Below are positions 33,829-40,915 of a stretch of DNA of 56,942 bases, piece by piece. The notes under the pieces were generated by a model. It did not search any database. It had not been told where the DNA came from and worked only from the letters and a program-made list of their open reading frames with translations. Origin of the DNA: Oscillospiraceae bacterium (GTDB taxonomy: Bacteria; Bacillota; Clostridia; Oscillospirales; Acutalibacteraceae); the NCBI GenBank assembly GCA_902769255.1, contig CACXOM010000009.1, forward strand, positions 1 to 56,942. The letters are read 5' to 3'. The translations under genes and the position numbers were made by a program. Every line of letters begins with the position of its first letter. The first letter of the stretch is position 1.

Positions 33829-35793
33829 TTATTTTGCTTTCGCCGCAGCATAAGCTTCGGCTATTAATTTATAAAAACTCTCTTTATCTTCACATTCAAC
33901 CTGCGCCGCCGCCATTGTTTGATGACCGCCGCCGCCAAGTTGCTCCATAACTAACTGCACATTAACTTTGCCGTAACTTCTTGCAGAAATATTTAACTTG
34001 CCGTCATCTTGAGTCATTGCCACAAAAGAGGCTTCAACCCCCGAAATTCCGAGCAATTCGTCAGCCGCCTGCGCCGAGGCAAGTCGAGCATTTTCGCTTT
34101 TTTCCTCGCAAAATGATACAGCATAATTTTTAATTGTTTTTGCGCTTGAAACTATTTTTGATTTTAAAGCGTAAGTATCAATTGTTTGAGCGAAAAAGCC
34201 TTTTGCTAAAACAGGGTCTGCGCCTTTTTCCCGAAGAAAACCGAGTGCCTCAAAAGTTCGTGCCGAAGTTTTCAAAACAAAGTTTTTAGTATCAAGCATA
34301 ATGCCTGAAAGCAAAGCGTCAGCCTGCGATTTTTCGAGCATTTCAGCACCAAAATATCTTAAAAGTTCGGTAACCATTTCACAAGCACTTGAAGAAGAGG
34401 GGTCGTGATAAAACAAAATCGAATTATCAATAAAATCAACCGTTCTTCTGTGATGGTCAATAACCACAACATCGGAACATTTTTGGTAAACCTCTTTCGA
34501 TTCGAGCGAAGACACCCTATGAGTATCAACAATAATAAGCAAAGTTCTGTTGCTAATTTTCGACTCTGCTTCTCTTTCCGACATAATAAAATCATCATTC
34601 GGCTGAATTCTTGCGGTATAGCGAATAAGCTCGCCTGCAAGCGATTTTTTATAATCGCATACAATATTAACCTCTTTACCGAGTTTTTTTATTGCACAAA
34701 ACAAGCCGTAAGCCGCGCCGTAAGAATCCATATCAGAAAAAGCGTGACCCATAATCAAAACATTTTCGCTGCTTAAAACCAACTTTTTAAGCGTTTGCGA
34801 AACAAGCCTTATTCTAACTGCGGTATTAATCGGCTTTGACTCGGCAACACCGCCGAAAAACTCAAAATTATCGTCATTTTTAATTACCGCTTGGTCACCG
34901 CCACGACCGAGTGCCATATCAAGCGCATTATTAGCAAATTCAACGCTTTGAGAAAGATTTTTGCCGTTTACGCCAACGCCTATTGAAAGTGTTGCGTTGC
35001 CTCTGTCGCCAAAATCAAGTTCTCTAACATTACTTAAAACTTCAAATTTATTTTTCAAAATCTCTTCAAAAATATGTTTTTCAATCAAAAGCAAATATTT
35101 GTCGGTCGAGATTTTTTGCATATAGCCTTTTGAATCTTTATCAATAGCCTCGATTTTTCGCTCAATTTGACCTATCATTTCATTCTTTTTGCTTTCGGGC
35201 GTGTTTTTCATCAAAACATCAAGCCCGTCAATATGAATGAAAAATACGCAAAGTTTAGAGCTGTCAAATTTTTGTTTTAATTTTGTAAAAGCGGTATCGT
35301 CATAGAAAAAGTAAATAGTCTGTTCTTCATATTCCTCGCTACTTTTAAGCGAATAAACATTAAAAACTTTTTCGTTGTATTCTACTCTCGCATAGCCTTC
35401 TTCTGCAAGACCTATTTGAGCGCTGTCATCAAAAATGAAAGACGATTCGTTTCCGAAAACATCAATTCCCTTTAAAACACCGCTTCTGAATTTTTCGTTA
35501 TACCAAATAACCTCGTCAGCGGAATTTGCAATCATAATCGCTATTGAAAATTCGTTTAAAGCGGCATCGTCTGCGCTGTTTATGCTTTTTGCGGCAGACA
35601 AAAAATACCCTCTAATATGGTTTCGAGCTACAATTATAACGCCGAGCGCCACAATAATTACAGCAACGGCAATTAACATTTCATCAAAAATTAAAGAAGA
35701 AGAATGAAACGCAACTGTAACAGAAACCGAGCCTATAACAACTAAGCCGATTATAAAACAAAGAATTTTTACAAAATCAATCTTTCGTTTCAT
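33829..35793 (-). CDS. gdpP: Cyclic-di-AMP phosphodiesterase GdpP
   Basis: 654 residues: two N-terminal helices (about 10-55), a PAS-like domain (about 80-160), a degenerate GGDEF domain (GRGGDQAVIK replaces GGDEF, about 290-300), then DHH/DHHA1. Catalytic metal motifs: GHAFSDMDSYGAA, IVDTHR, VVVIDHHRR, GIMLDTKNF, with GGGGHQTMAA at the C-terminus. It hydrolyses c-di-AMP to pApA and so tunes potassium, wall stress and beta-lactam tolerance. It is the second protein gene of the SRP RNA-dnaX operon and directly precedes rplI. Confidence 0.95.
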   Translation of the reverse strand: MKRKIDFVKILCFIIGLVVIGSVSVTVAFHSSSLIFDEMLIAVAVIIVALGVIIVARNHIRGYFLSAAKSINSADDAALNEFSIAIMIANSADEVIWYNEKFRSGVLKGIDVFGNESSFIFDDSAQIGLAEEGYARVEYNEKVFNVYSLKSSEEYEEQTIYFFYDDTAFTKLKQKFDSSKLCVFFIHIDGLDVLMKNTPESKKNEMIGQIERKIEAIDKDSKGYMQKISTDKYLLLIEKHIFEEILKNKFEVLSNVRELDFGDRGNATLSIGVGVNGKNLSQSVEFANNALDMALGRGGDQAVIKNDDNFEFFGGVAESKPINTAVRIRLVSQTLKKLVLSSENVLIMGHAFSDMDSYGAAYGLFCAIKKLGKEVNIVCDYKKSLAGELIRYTARIQPNDDFIMSEREAESKISNRTLLIIVDTHRVSSLESKEVYQKCSDVVVIDHHRRTVDFIDNSILFYHDPSSSSACEMVTELLRYFGAEMLEKSQADALLSGIMLDTKNFVLKTSARTFEALGFLREKGADPVLAKGFFAQTIDTYALKSKIVSSAKTIKNYAVSFCEEKSENARLASAQAADELLGISGVEASFVAMTQDDGKLNISARSYGKVNVQLVMEQLGGGGHQTMAAAQVECEDKESFYKLIAEAYAAAKAK

Positions 35794-35818
35794 TTTCCCT
35801 CATTTCCTTTCGGAATTT

Positions 35819-37387
35819 TTATTCCAACGTTATATCATCAGAATGATTACTAATAAACTCCTCTAATAAATCTTTTTCTTCAGTTTCGGGAGCGGTTTTT
35901 TTGCTATAAGGTCCGAGCCTGTATCTTTCACCCGAAACTTTAAAAACAATATTTCTTATCACATTTCTGTGTTGTTCGTTGTTTCGAAGCGTTTCGGCAA
36001 AAAGCGGATTAGAAGCGTCAATCAACAAATATTGCCCTTTAACATAAGCCGACGAGCCGACAAGCACATTATAAAGCATATTGGATTCGGGTTTTATAAG
36101 CTCCATAACCTCCGCCCATTTTGTGAATTTTACAACTCTTTCAGTCGTTGTATTTTTATGAACAGGCTCTTTTTTCGGTTTTTGCGGTGCTTTTTCCTCT
36201 TTTTGAACTTTTTGAGCCTCTTCCTTTACACCGCTAAAAGCAAGGTTATTAACTTTTTCCTCTAAATCGCTTATTCTTTTTAAAACCGCTTCATCGCTTA
36301 AATCAAGTTCTTTTGTGCAAAGGCGAATTAAAGTAGTTTCAACCGCCACTCTTTTAGAAACGCCTTTTTTCATAGACTCTAAACATTCGGCGAATTTTTT
36401 TGAACAATAAAGAATATTTTCAAATTTCAAATTTGTCGCCTGTGCGCAAATTCTTTCAATATCTTCTTTAGTGCCTGTAATAAGTCTTTCGGGATTTTTT
36501 GCGGTTTTCGCAACCAGCAAATCTCTGTAATGCGCTGTAAGTTCGTTCATCAACCTCTCCATATCGCAAGAGGCGTTGTAAAGTTCATCAATCAACTCAA
36601 CAACCGCACGAGCATCACCCGACTCGATTATATCAACCATTTTAAACAAATGGTCTTTTCCAATAAGTCCTGCACATTCGGCAACAAGGCTTTCGGTAAT
36701 ATTTGTATCAGTACCGGCGCAAAGGTCAAGCAAACTCAATGCGTCACGCATTCCGCCGTCACAAAGTTTTGAAATAAGCGTTGCGGCGGTATCTTCAATT
36801 TTAAAACCTTCCTGCTCGCAAACAAATTTTACCCTGTTTGCGATAATTTCGGCAGAAATTCTGTTAAAATCATATCTTTGGCATCTTGACAGAATAGTAG
36901 CCGGAATAGACCAAACCTCAGTTGTAGCAAGAATAAAAATAACATGAGCCGGCGGTTCTTCAAGCGTTTTAAGCAAAGCGTTAAACGCCGACTTTGAAAG
37001 CATATGAACCTCGTCTATAATATAAACCCTGAATTTTGCTTTTGAGGGCATATATTCAACCTGCTCACGCAAATTTCTAATATCATCAACACCGTTGTTT
37101 GAAGCGGCATCGATTTCAACAACATCTAAAATTTCGCCGTTGTCAATACCTTTGCAGTTTTCACATTCGTTGCAAGGGTCGCCATTTTGCAAATCAAGAC
37201 AGTTTACCGCTTTTGCTAAAATTTTTGCGCTGGAAGTTTTACCCGTTCCGCGCGAGCCTGTAAATAAATAAGCGTGGGTAAAACGGTTTTCGCTTACCTG
37301 CGTTTTTAAAGTATTTGAAATATGCTCTTGTCCGCAAACATCAGAAAAAGTTTGAGGTCTGTATTTTCTGTAAAGCGCTTGGTGCAT
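35819..37387 (-). CDS. dnaX: DNA polymerase III subunits gamma/tau
   Basis: 522 residues. Clamp-loader ATPase with Walker A GSRGTGKTSSAK (about 44-55), a four-Cys zinc site (CLDLQNGDPCNECENC), Walker B IIDEVHMLS, the sensor ILATTEVWSIPATILSRCQR, and a Lys/Glu-rich linker leading to a short tau domain. It loads the beta clamp and organises the replisome. GGAGGG ribosome site. SRP RNA lies immediately upstream on the same strand, as in Bacillus; recR and the YbaB homologue are not downstream. Confidence 0.96.
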   Translation of the reverse strand: MHQALYRKYRPQTFSDVCGQEHISNTLKTQVSENRFTHAYLFTGSRGTGKTSSAKILAKAVNCLDLQNGDPCNECENCKGIDNGEILDVVEIDAASNNGVDDIRNLREQVEYMPSKAKFRVYIIDEVHMLSKSAFNALLKTLEEPPAHVIFILATTEVWSIPATILSRCQRYDFNRISAEIIANRVKFVCEQEGFKIEDTAATLISKLCDGGMRDALSLLDLCAGTDTNITESLVAECAGLIGKDHLFKMVDIIESGDARAVVELIDELYNASCDMERLMNELTAHYRDLLVAKTAKNPERLITGTKEDIERICAQATNLKFENILYCSKKFAECLESMKKGVSKRVAVETTLIRLCTKELDLSDEAVLKRISDLEEKVNNLAFSGVKEEAQKVQKEEKAPQKPKKEPVHKNTTTERVVKFTKWAEVMELIKPESNMLYNVLVGSSAYVKGQYLLIDASNPLFAETLRNNEQHRNVIRNIVFKVSGERYRLGPYSKKTAPETEEKDLLEEFISNHSDDITLE

Positions 37388-37413
37388 TTTTTACCCTCCG
37401 TTTATATTTTTAA

Positions 37414-37564
37414 AGCCTATGAACCTTAAGTCTGCGGACATCAGATTTTACTGCGGCGCACGGGCACATTCGTTTAATGCTGCTCGGTTCCCCGCCTGAC
37501 ATGGTTCACGAGGGTCCGTCGCACAGGACCCGATATCCGCATACTTAAAATGCATAGGCTATAC
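37414..37564 (-). ncRNA. ffs: Signal recognition particle RNA (4.5S/scRNA, small bacterial type)
   Basis: The minus strand carries the conserved domain IV hairpin: GTGAACCATGTCAGG, a GGAA-containing loop, then GAGCAGCA. A small GGGTCC/GGACCC hairpin lies 5' of it, and an outer helix joins AGCCTATG and TTAAG..GCGGAT on one side to GTCCGC..CTTAA and CATAGGCT on the other. About 150 nt, without an Alu domain that I can recognise. With Ffh it targets membrane and secreted proteins. Its promoter is also the main promoter of the dnaX operon. Ends are estimated from the outer helix. Confidence 0.92.
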
Positions 37565-37570
37565 GACAAT

Positions 37571-37599
37571 ATTATACTACATATTTAACAATTTTTCAA
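37571..37599 (-). promoter_or_regulatory. Promoter for SRP RNA and the dnaX operon
   Basis: Minus strand -35 TTGAAA, 17-bp spacer, -10 TATAAT, placing the start at about 37564, at the base of the SRP RNA outer helix. Confidence 0.8.
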
Positions 37600-37623
37600 G
37601 AGTTTTTTGTTTATTATTAATTA

Positions 37624-37652
37624 TTGAAATAAATTAATATATATGTTATAAT
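37624..37652 (+). promoter_or_regulatory. Promoter for the dockerin esterase gene
   Basis: -35 TTGAAA, 17-bp spacer, -10 TATAAT, about 30 bases before the ATG at 37682, which has AAGGGGTG. It is back to back with the SRP RNA promoter. Confidence 0.75.
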
Positions 37653-37681
37653 ATTTGTAGAGAACTAAGGGGTGATTTTTT

Positions 37682-39028
37682 ATGAAGAAACCCTTATGCG
37701 TGCTTTTATCTGTTATTCTAATAATTTTTTCTGTAACAGCTTTAAGCACAACTTATGCTGAAAATATTTTATTTGGTGATGTAAATAAAGACGGCAAAGT
37801 TACATCGCTTGATTTAGTGTTGCTTAGAAAATGGCTTGTTCACGACGGCACCGTTTCTAATAAAGATATTGACCGTGAAGCCGCTAATGTTAGCGATTGG
37901 TCTAAAGATGAAATCACACTAGCCGATGCTAACAGAATTGCAAAATATCTTGCAAAAATGGTTGATAGTTTAACGCCGAAAGAATACACCACAATCGCTT
38001 CTGATGCACAAGATTATACAGTTAAACAAATGAGTGCTTGTATGTCGCTTTGCGGTAGAGCGCAGTTTGGCGAAAACAATGAAAGCGTAGTTCTTTCGCA
38101 AACCGCAGGCGGTTTCAAATTTACCGCAAATTGCCACGGCAATATTGTTATCAACTGCTCAAAGGTTGACAGCAACTGTAAATTCTCAGTAGCGGTTGAC
38201 GGCGTTTATGATAATCAGGTTTTGGCTGACGCTAAAGCAGAAGGTTACGGCGCTTACGCTGAAACCAATATGGCTGAAGGTACTCACACAATTGAAGTTC
38301 GCAAAGCAACCGAATGGTCGCAATGCGGTAAAATCACCGTTACAGGCGTTACTATTAGCGGTACTTTAGGAACTGTAAAACCGGCTGAAAAAACTCACAA
38401 AATCGAAGTTTACGGCGATTCGATTACATCGGGTTACGGTAACTTAACAACAGCAGGTACTGCTAATGCAGGTTCTTGGGCTTATCAAGACGGTACCTCA
38501 ACTTACGCAGCTTTTGTTGCTCATCATTACAACGCCGAATACGCAGTAGCTTCCGCTTCGGGTCACGGCATTTTAGGCGGTTACAACAACACAACAGCAA
38601 CTTATGATAAGTACTTCAAATATAACATTGTTCCTGATAAAACTCCTTGGTCGGTAGCTGATTATGACGCTGATTTGATTATTATTAACTTCGGTTCAAA
38701 CGACCATTCAAGAACCACAAACAACAATACTCAAATTGACCAAACTGCTTTTGTAAACAAAGCAAGCGCAATTGTTGAAGATATGCATACTCAAAATCCG
38801 GACGCTAAAATTCTTTGGGTGGTCGGAATGAATGCGGTTGATAACTCAAGAGGTTTGATTTCTGCACTCACAACGCTTGACGGAAAATATGACTATGTTG
38901 ACTTTTCAAAAGTAACTGCAGCGCAGTCCGGCGGTGACTGGCACCCGACAATTGCTGAACACAAAGGTACTCACACTAACAGCATTTGCAACTTAATCGA
39001 CCAAAAATATCCTAATATGTTTAATTAA
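37682..39028 (+). CDS. Secreted CE2-type acetyl esterase with an N-terminal dockerin
   Basis: 448 residues. Signal peptide about 1-26; type I dockerin about 30-94 with a good first Ca2+ repeat (DVNKDGKVTSLDLVLLRKWL) and a weaker second one (ITLADANRIAKYLAKM). A jelly-roll domain follows (about 105-230), then an SGNH esterase domain with YGDSITSG (Ser 247), FGSNDHS and DWHPT (His). The jelly-roll plus SGNH order matches carbohydrate esterase family 2, which removes acetyl groups from xylan or glucomannan. The dockerin would plug it into a cohesin scaffold, so this genome should encode a cellulosome or amylosome. Dockerin is at the N-terminus rather than the more usual C-terminus. Confidence 0.9.
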   Translation: MKKPLCVLLSVILIIFSVTALSTTYAENILFGDVNKDGKVTSLDLVLLRKWLVHDGTVSNKDIDREAANVSDWSKDEITLADANRIAKYLAKMVDSLTPKEYTTIASDAQDYTVKQMSACMSLCGRAQFGENNESVVLSQTAGGFKFTANCHGNIVINCSKVDSNCKFSVAVDGVYDNQVLADAKAEGYGAYAETNMAEGTHTIEVRKATEWSQCGKITVTGVTISGTLGTVKPAEKTHKIEVYGDSITSGYGNLTTAGTANAGSWAYQDGTSTYAAFVAHHYNAEYAVASASGHGILGGYNNTTATYDKYFKYNIVPDKTPWSVADYDADLIIINFGSNDHSRTTNNNTQIDQTAFVNKASAIVEDMHTQNPDAKILWVVGMNAVDNSRGLISALTTLDGKYDYVDFSKVTAAQSGGDWHPTIAEHKGTHTNSICNLIDQKYPNMFN

Positions 39029-39036
39029 AAAAACAC

Positions 39037-39065
39037 TTGACAAATCGTCACATTTGTGATATTAT
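39037..39065 (+). promoter_or_regulatory. rplJL promoter
   Basis: -35 TTGACA, 17-bp spacer, -10 TATTAT, directly upstream of the L10 leader. Confidence 0.8.
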
Positions 39066-39072
39066 AGTTGTA

Positions 39073-39140
39073 CTGTCCGTTCTAAAGACAGCAGGTGAGG
39101 GTGCTCCCTCGTAAGAATAAAACGCCTGCCGAGGAAGGTA
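39073..39140 (+). promoter_or_regulatory. L10 ribosomal protein leader
   Basis: The transcript start region contains AAGACAGCAGGTG, a small GAGGG/CCCTC hairpin, then CCTGCCGAGGAAGG. This is the conserved L10 leader layout, where L10(L12)4 binds its own mRNA. Together with the terminator at 39170-39204 it should attenuate rplJL when L10 is in excess. Confidence 0.85.
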
Positions 39141-39169
39141 CACACTATATAATTTGTTTGTGTATATCT

Positions 39170-39204
39170 ATGCCTTTTCGTCTTTACGGAAAGGCATTTT
39201 CTTT
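39170..39204 (+). terminator. Attenuator terminator in the L10 leader
   Basis: A 12-bp stem 39170-39181 with 39186-39197 (ATGCCTTTTCGT side), CTTT loop, followed by TTTTCTTTT. It lies upstream of the rplJ ribosome site, so it acts as a regulated terminator. Confidence 0.8.
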
Positions 39205-39243
39205 TATAACGCGCAGTCATTAAATATTTCGGAGGTGAAAACA

Positions 39244-39756
39244 TTGCCAAGTGCATCAGTTTTAGAGCAAAAAAAGCAAATCGTTGCTGACCTCGCTGAA
39301 AAACTTAAAGGTGCTTGCGCAGGCGTAGTTGTTGACTACAAAGGTATTTCGGTTGCCGATGATACTAAATTGCGTAAAACACTTCGTGAAGCAAACATTG
39401 ATTATTTCGTAGTTAAAAACTCATTGTTAGGTTTCGCTGCTGATGAAGCAGGTTTAGGCGATTTGAAAAATGTTTTGGCAGGAACTACCGCTGTCGCTTT
39501 AAGTAATGACGACTATATTTCAGGCGCTAAAATCCTTTATGAGTTCTCACAACAAGCAAACGGTTACTTTGAACTCAAATCAGGTTTTATGGACGGCGAA
39601 GTAGTATCGCTCGAAAAAATCACAAGCCTTGCAAAACTTCCTTCAAAAGAAGTTCTTATCGCAAAGGCAGTCGGAAGCATCAAAGCTCCGCTTTCAAACC
39701 TCGTTTATGCGCTTAACGCTGTTAAGGATAAGCTTTCAGAGGAACAACCCGCTTAA
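39244..39756 (+). CDS. rplJ: 50S ribosomal protein L10
   Basis: 170 residues from a TTG at 39244 (GGAGGTG six bases upstream), beginning MPSASVLEQKKQIV. Family motifs: the GVVVDYKGISVADDTKLR rRNA-binding region and YFVVKNSLLGFA, with the C-terminal helix that carries L7/L12 dimers. It forms the stalk base of the large subunit. Controlled by the upstream leader. First gene of rplJ-rplL; rplK-rplA are not upstream and rpoBC not downstream, unlike the usual order. Confidence 0.95.
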   Translation: MPSASVLEQKKQIVADLAEKLKGACAGVVVDYKGISVADDTKLRKTLREANIDYFVVKNSLLGFAADEAGLGDLKNVLAGTTAVALSNDDYISGAKILYEFSQQANGYFELKSGFMDGEVVSLEKITSLAKLPSKEVLIAKAVGSIKAPLSNLVYALNAVKDKLSEEQPA

Positions 39757-39843
39757 TAGGAATTAAGCAAAAAGTTAGTCTTTAAACTTTGAAAAAGACA
39801 AAAAATTAATTAAAAAATTTATTAAATTTCGGAGGAAAATAAA

Positions 39844-40218
39844 ATGGCTTCAGAAAAAATTACAAAATTTATTGAAGATGTTAAAGCTCTCTCAGTTTTA
39901 GAATTAGCTGAACTCGTAGAGGCTCTTGAAGAAGAATTTGGCGTATCGGCTGCTGCTCCTGTAGTAGTTGCAGGCGGTGCAGAAGGCGGCGCAGCTGCTG
40001 ACGAAAAATCAGAATTTGATGTAATCCTTGCTTCAGCAGGTGCACAAAAAATTGCTGTTATCAAAGCAGTTAGAGAAGCAACAGGTCTTGGTCTTAAAGA
40101 GGCTAAAGCAATTGTTGACGAAGCTCCTAAAGCAGTTAAAGAAGGCGCTCCTAAAGAAGAAGCAGAAGCACTCAAAGCTAAACTCGAAGAAGCTGGCGCT
40201 ACTGTTGAACTTAAATAA
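39844..40218 (+). CDS. rplL: 50S ribosomal protein L7/L12
   Basis: 124 residues: N-terminal dimerisation helices ([20 protein letters not shown]), an Ala/Gly/Val-rich hinge, and a C-terminal factor-binding domain ([35 protein letters not shown]). As multimer on L10 it recruits IF2, EF-Tu and EF-G. GGAGG ribosome site and an 87-base gap to rplJ. Confidence 0.97.
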   Translation: MASEKITKFIEDVKALSVLELAELVEALEEEFGVSAAAPVVVAGGAEGGAAADEKSEFDVILASAGAQKIAVIKAVREATGLGLKEAKAIVDEAPKAVKEGAPKEEAEALKAKLEEAGATVELK

Positions 40219-40237
40219 TTTAAGTTTTAAAAAAATT

Positions 40238-40270
40238 AATCCCGAAAGCATTTCGCTTTCGGGATTTTTT
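40238..40270. terminator. Bidirectional terminator after rplL
   Basis: 12-bp stem AATCCCGAAAGC / GCTTTCGGGATT with an ATTTC loop, then T6 for the plus strand. Also positioned to end the decayed gene on the minus strand. Confidence 0.88.
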
Positions 40271-40272
40271 TG

Positions 40273-40796
40273 TTATACATTAACTTTTTCTTTTGAAAGT
40301 GCAGATTCAACTTTATAATTTTTAACATTCAAAACTGTTTCGCCGTCAATTTGCAAAGCGCAAGGCCTGTCAAACTCAACAAAAATATTTTTACCTTTAA
40401 AAACTTCGCAATTTGTTTTTAATTTTATATGTTCGCCGGTAAAAATTTTCGGAAAATTCATAAGCGTTTTAATTTTGCCCGTTGAGTGCCAAACAAAAAG
40501 TGATACCGTTCTGTCGGGGTTTAGCCTGTCTTGGTCGGGTGTCGGCATCATACCGCCGCCGAAAAATCTGCCGTTCATTGTCGGCGAAAGCCAAACTTTT
40601 TTTAAATTCTTTTGTAACGCCGTCAATCGTAATTTTTGCATTTCTCGGCGAATAAGCGTAAAGTAAGCCTTTTATCGCAATTGCGGTGTAATTTACCGCC
40701 TTGTCGCTTTTTTGTTTTAATCTGTCGCCCTCTTCACAGCAATAGCCGTCAATTCCGTAGCCTATTCCGTTTAAATAATATAAAGTACTCTTTCAT
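40273..40796 (-). pseudogene. Diacylglycerol kinase-family gene with internal deletion and frameshift
   Basis: A good start (AAAGGAAG then ATG at 40796) encodes MKEYFILF, the expected kinase N-terminus, but the frame then ends at 40749. A second frame carries NGIGYGIDGYCCEEGDRLKQ through KITIDGVTKEFKK. At an A7 run (40597-40603) the homology shifts into a third frame with VWLSPTMNGRFFGGGMM to the C-terminus (TALQIDGET-like end). By homology about 120 residues, including the GGDGT-type nucleotide-binding loop, are missing between the first two parts. The protein would be inactive. Lipid kinases of this family phosphorylate diacylglycerol or related lipids. Confidence 0.8.
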
Positions 40797-40821
40797 TTTT
40801 TACTTCCTTTCTTTTAAATTA

Positions 40822-40850
40822 ATTATAAAAACAAAGCCGCAAAAAGTCAA
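40822..40850 (-). promoter_or_regulatory. Promoter of the decayed lipid kinase gene
   Basis: Minus strand -35 TTGACT, 17-bp spacer, -10 TATAAT; still intact although the gene is broken. Confidence 0.65.
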
Positions 40851-40858
40851 TAAATATA

Positions 40859-40886
40859 TTGACTTTTTTTCTGAAAGGATTATAAT
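40859..40886 (+). promoter_or_regulatory. Promoter of the GH2 gene
   Basis: -35 TTGACT, 16-bp spacer, -10 TATAAT, about 30 bases before the ATG. Its -35 is one arm of a perfect palindrome (40841-40868). Confidence 0.7.
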
Positions 40887-40915
40887 AAAAACAAATAAAT
40901 CGGGGAGAAAAATTT

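Noticed and set aside
37400-37600. A riboswitch or T-box upstream of dnaX
   Set aside because: The conserved domain IV hairpin and outer helix identify SRP RNA.
39154-39243. An upstream extension of rplJ to an ATG at 39154
   Set aside because: It would translate through the attenuator; the TTG at 39244 has a strong GGAGGTG and gives the normal L10 N-terminus.
39062-39256. A small minus-strand ORF across the rplJ leader
   Set aside because: The region is explained by the L10 leader and attenuator on the plus strand.
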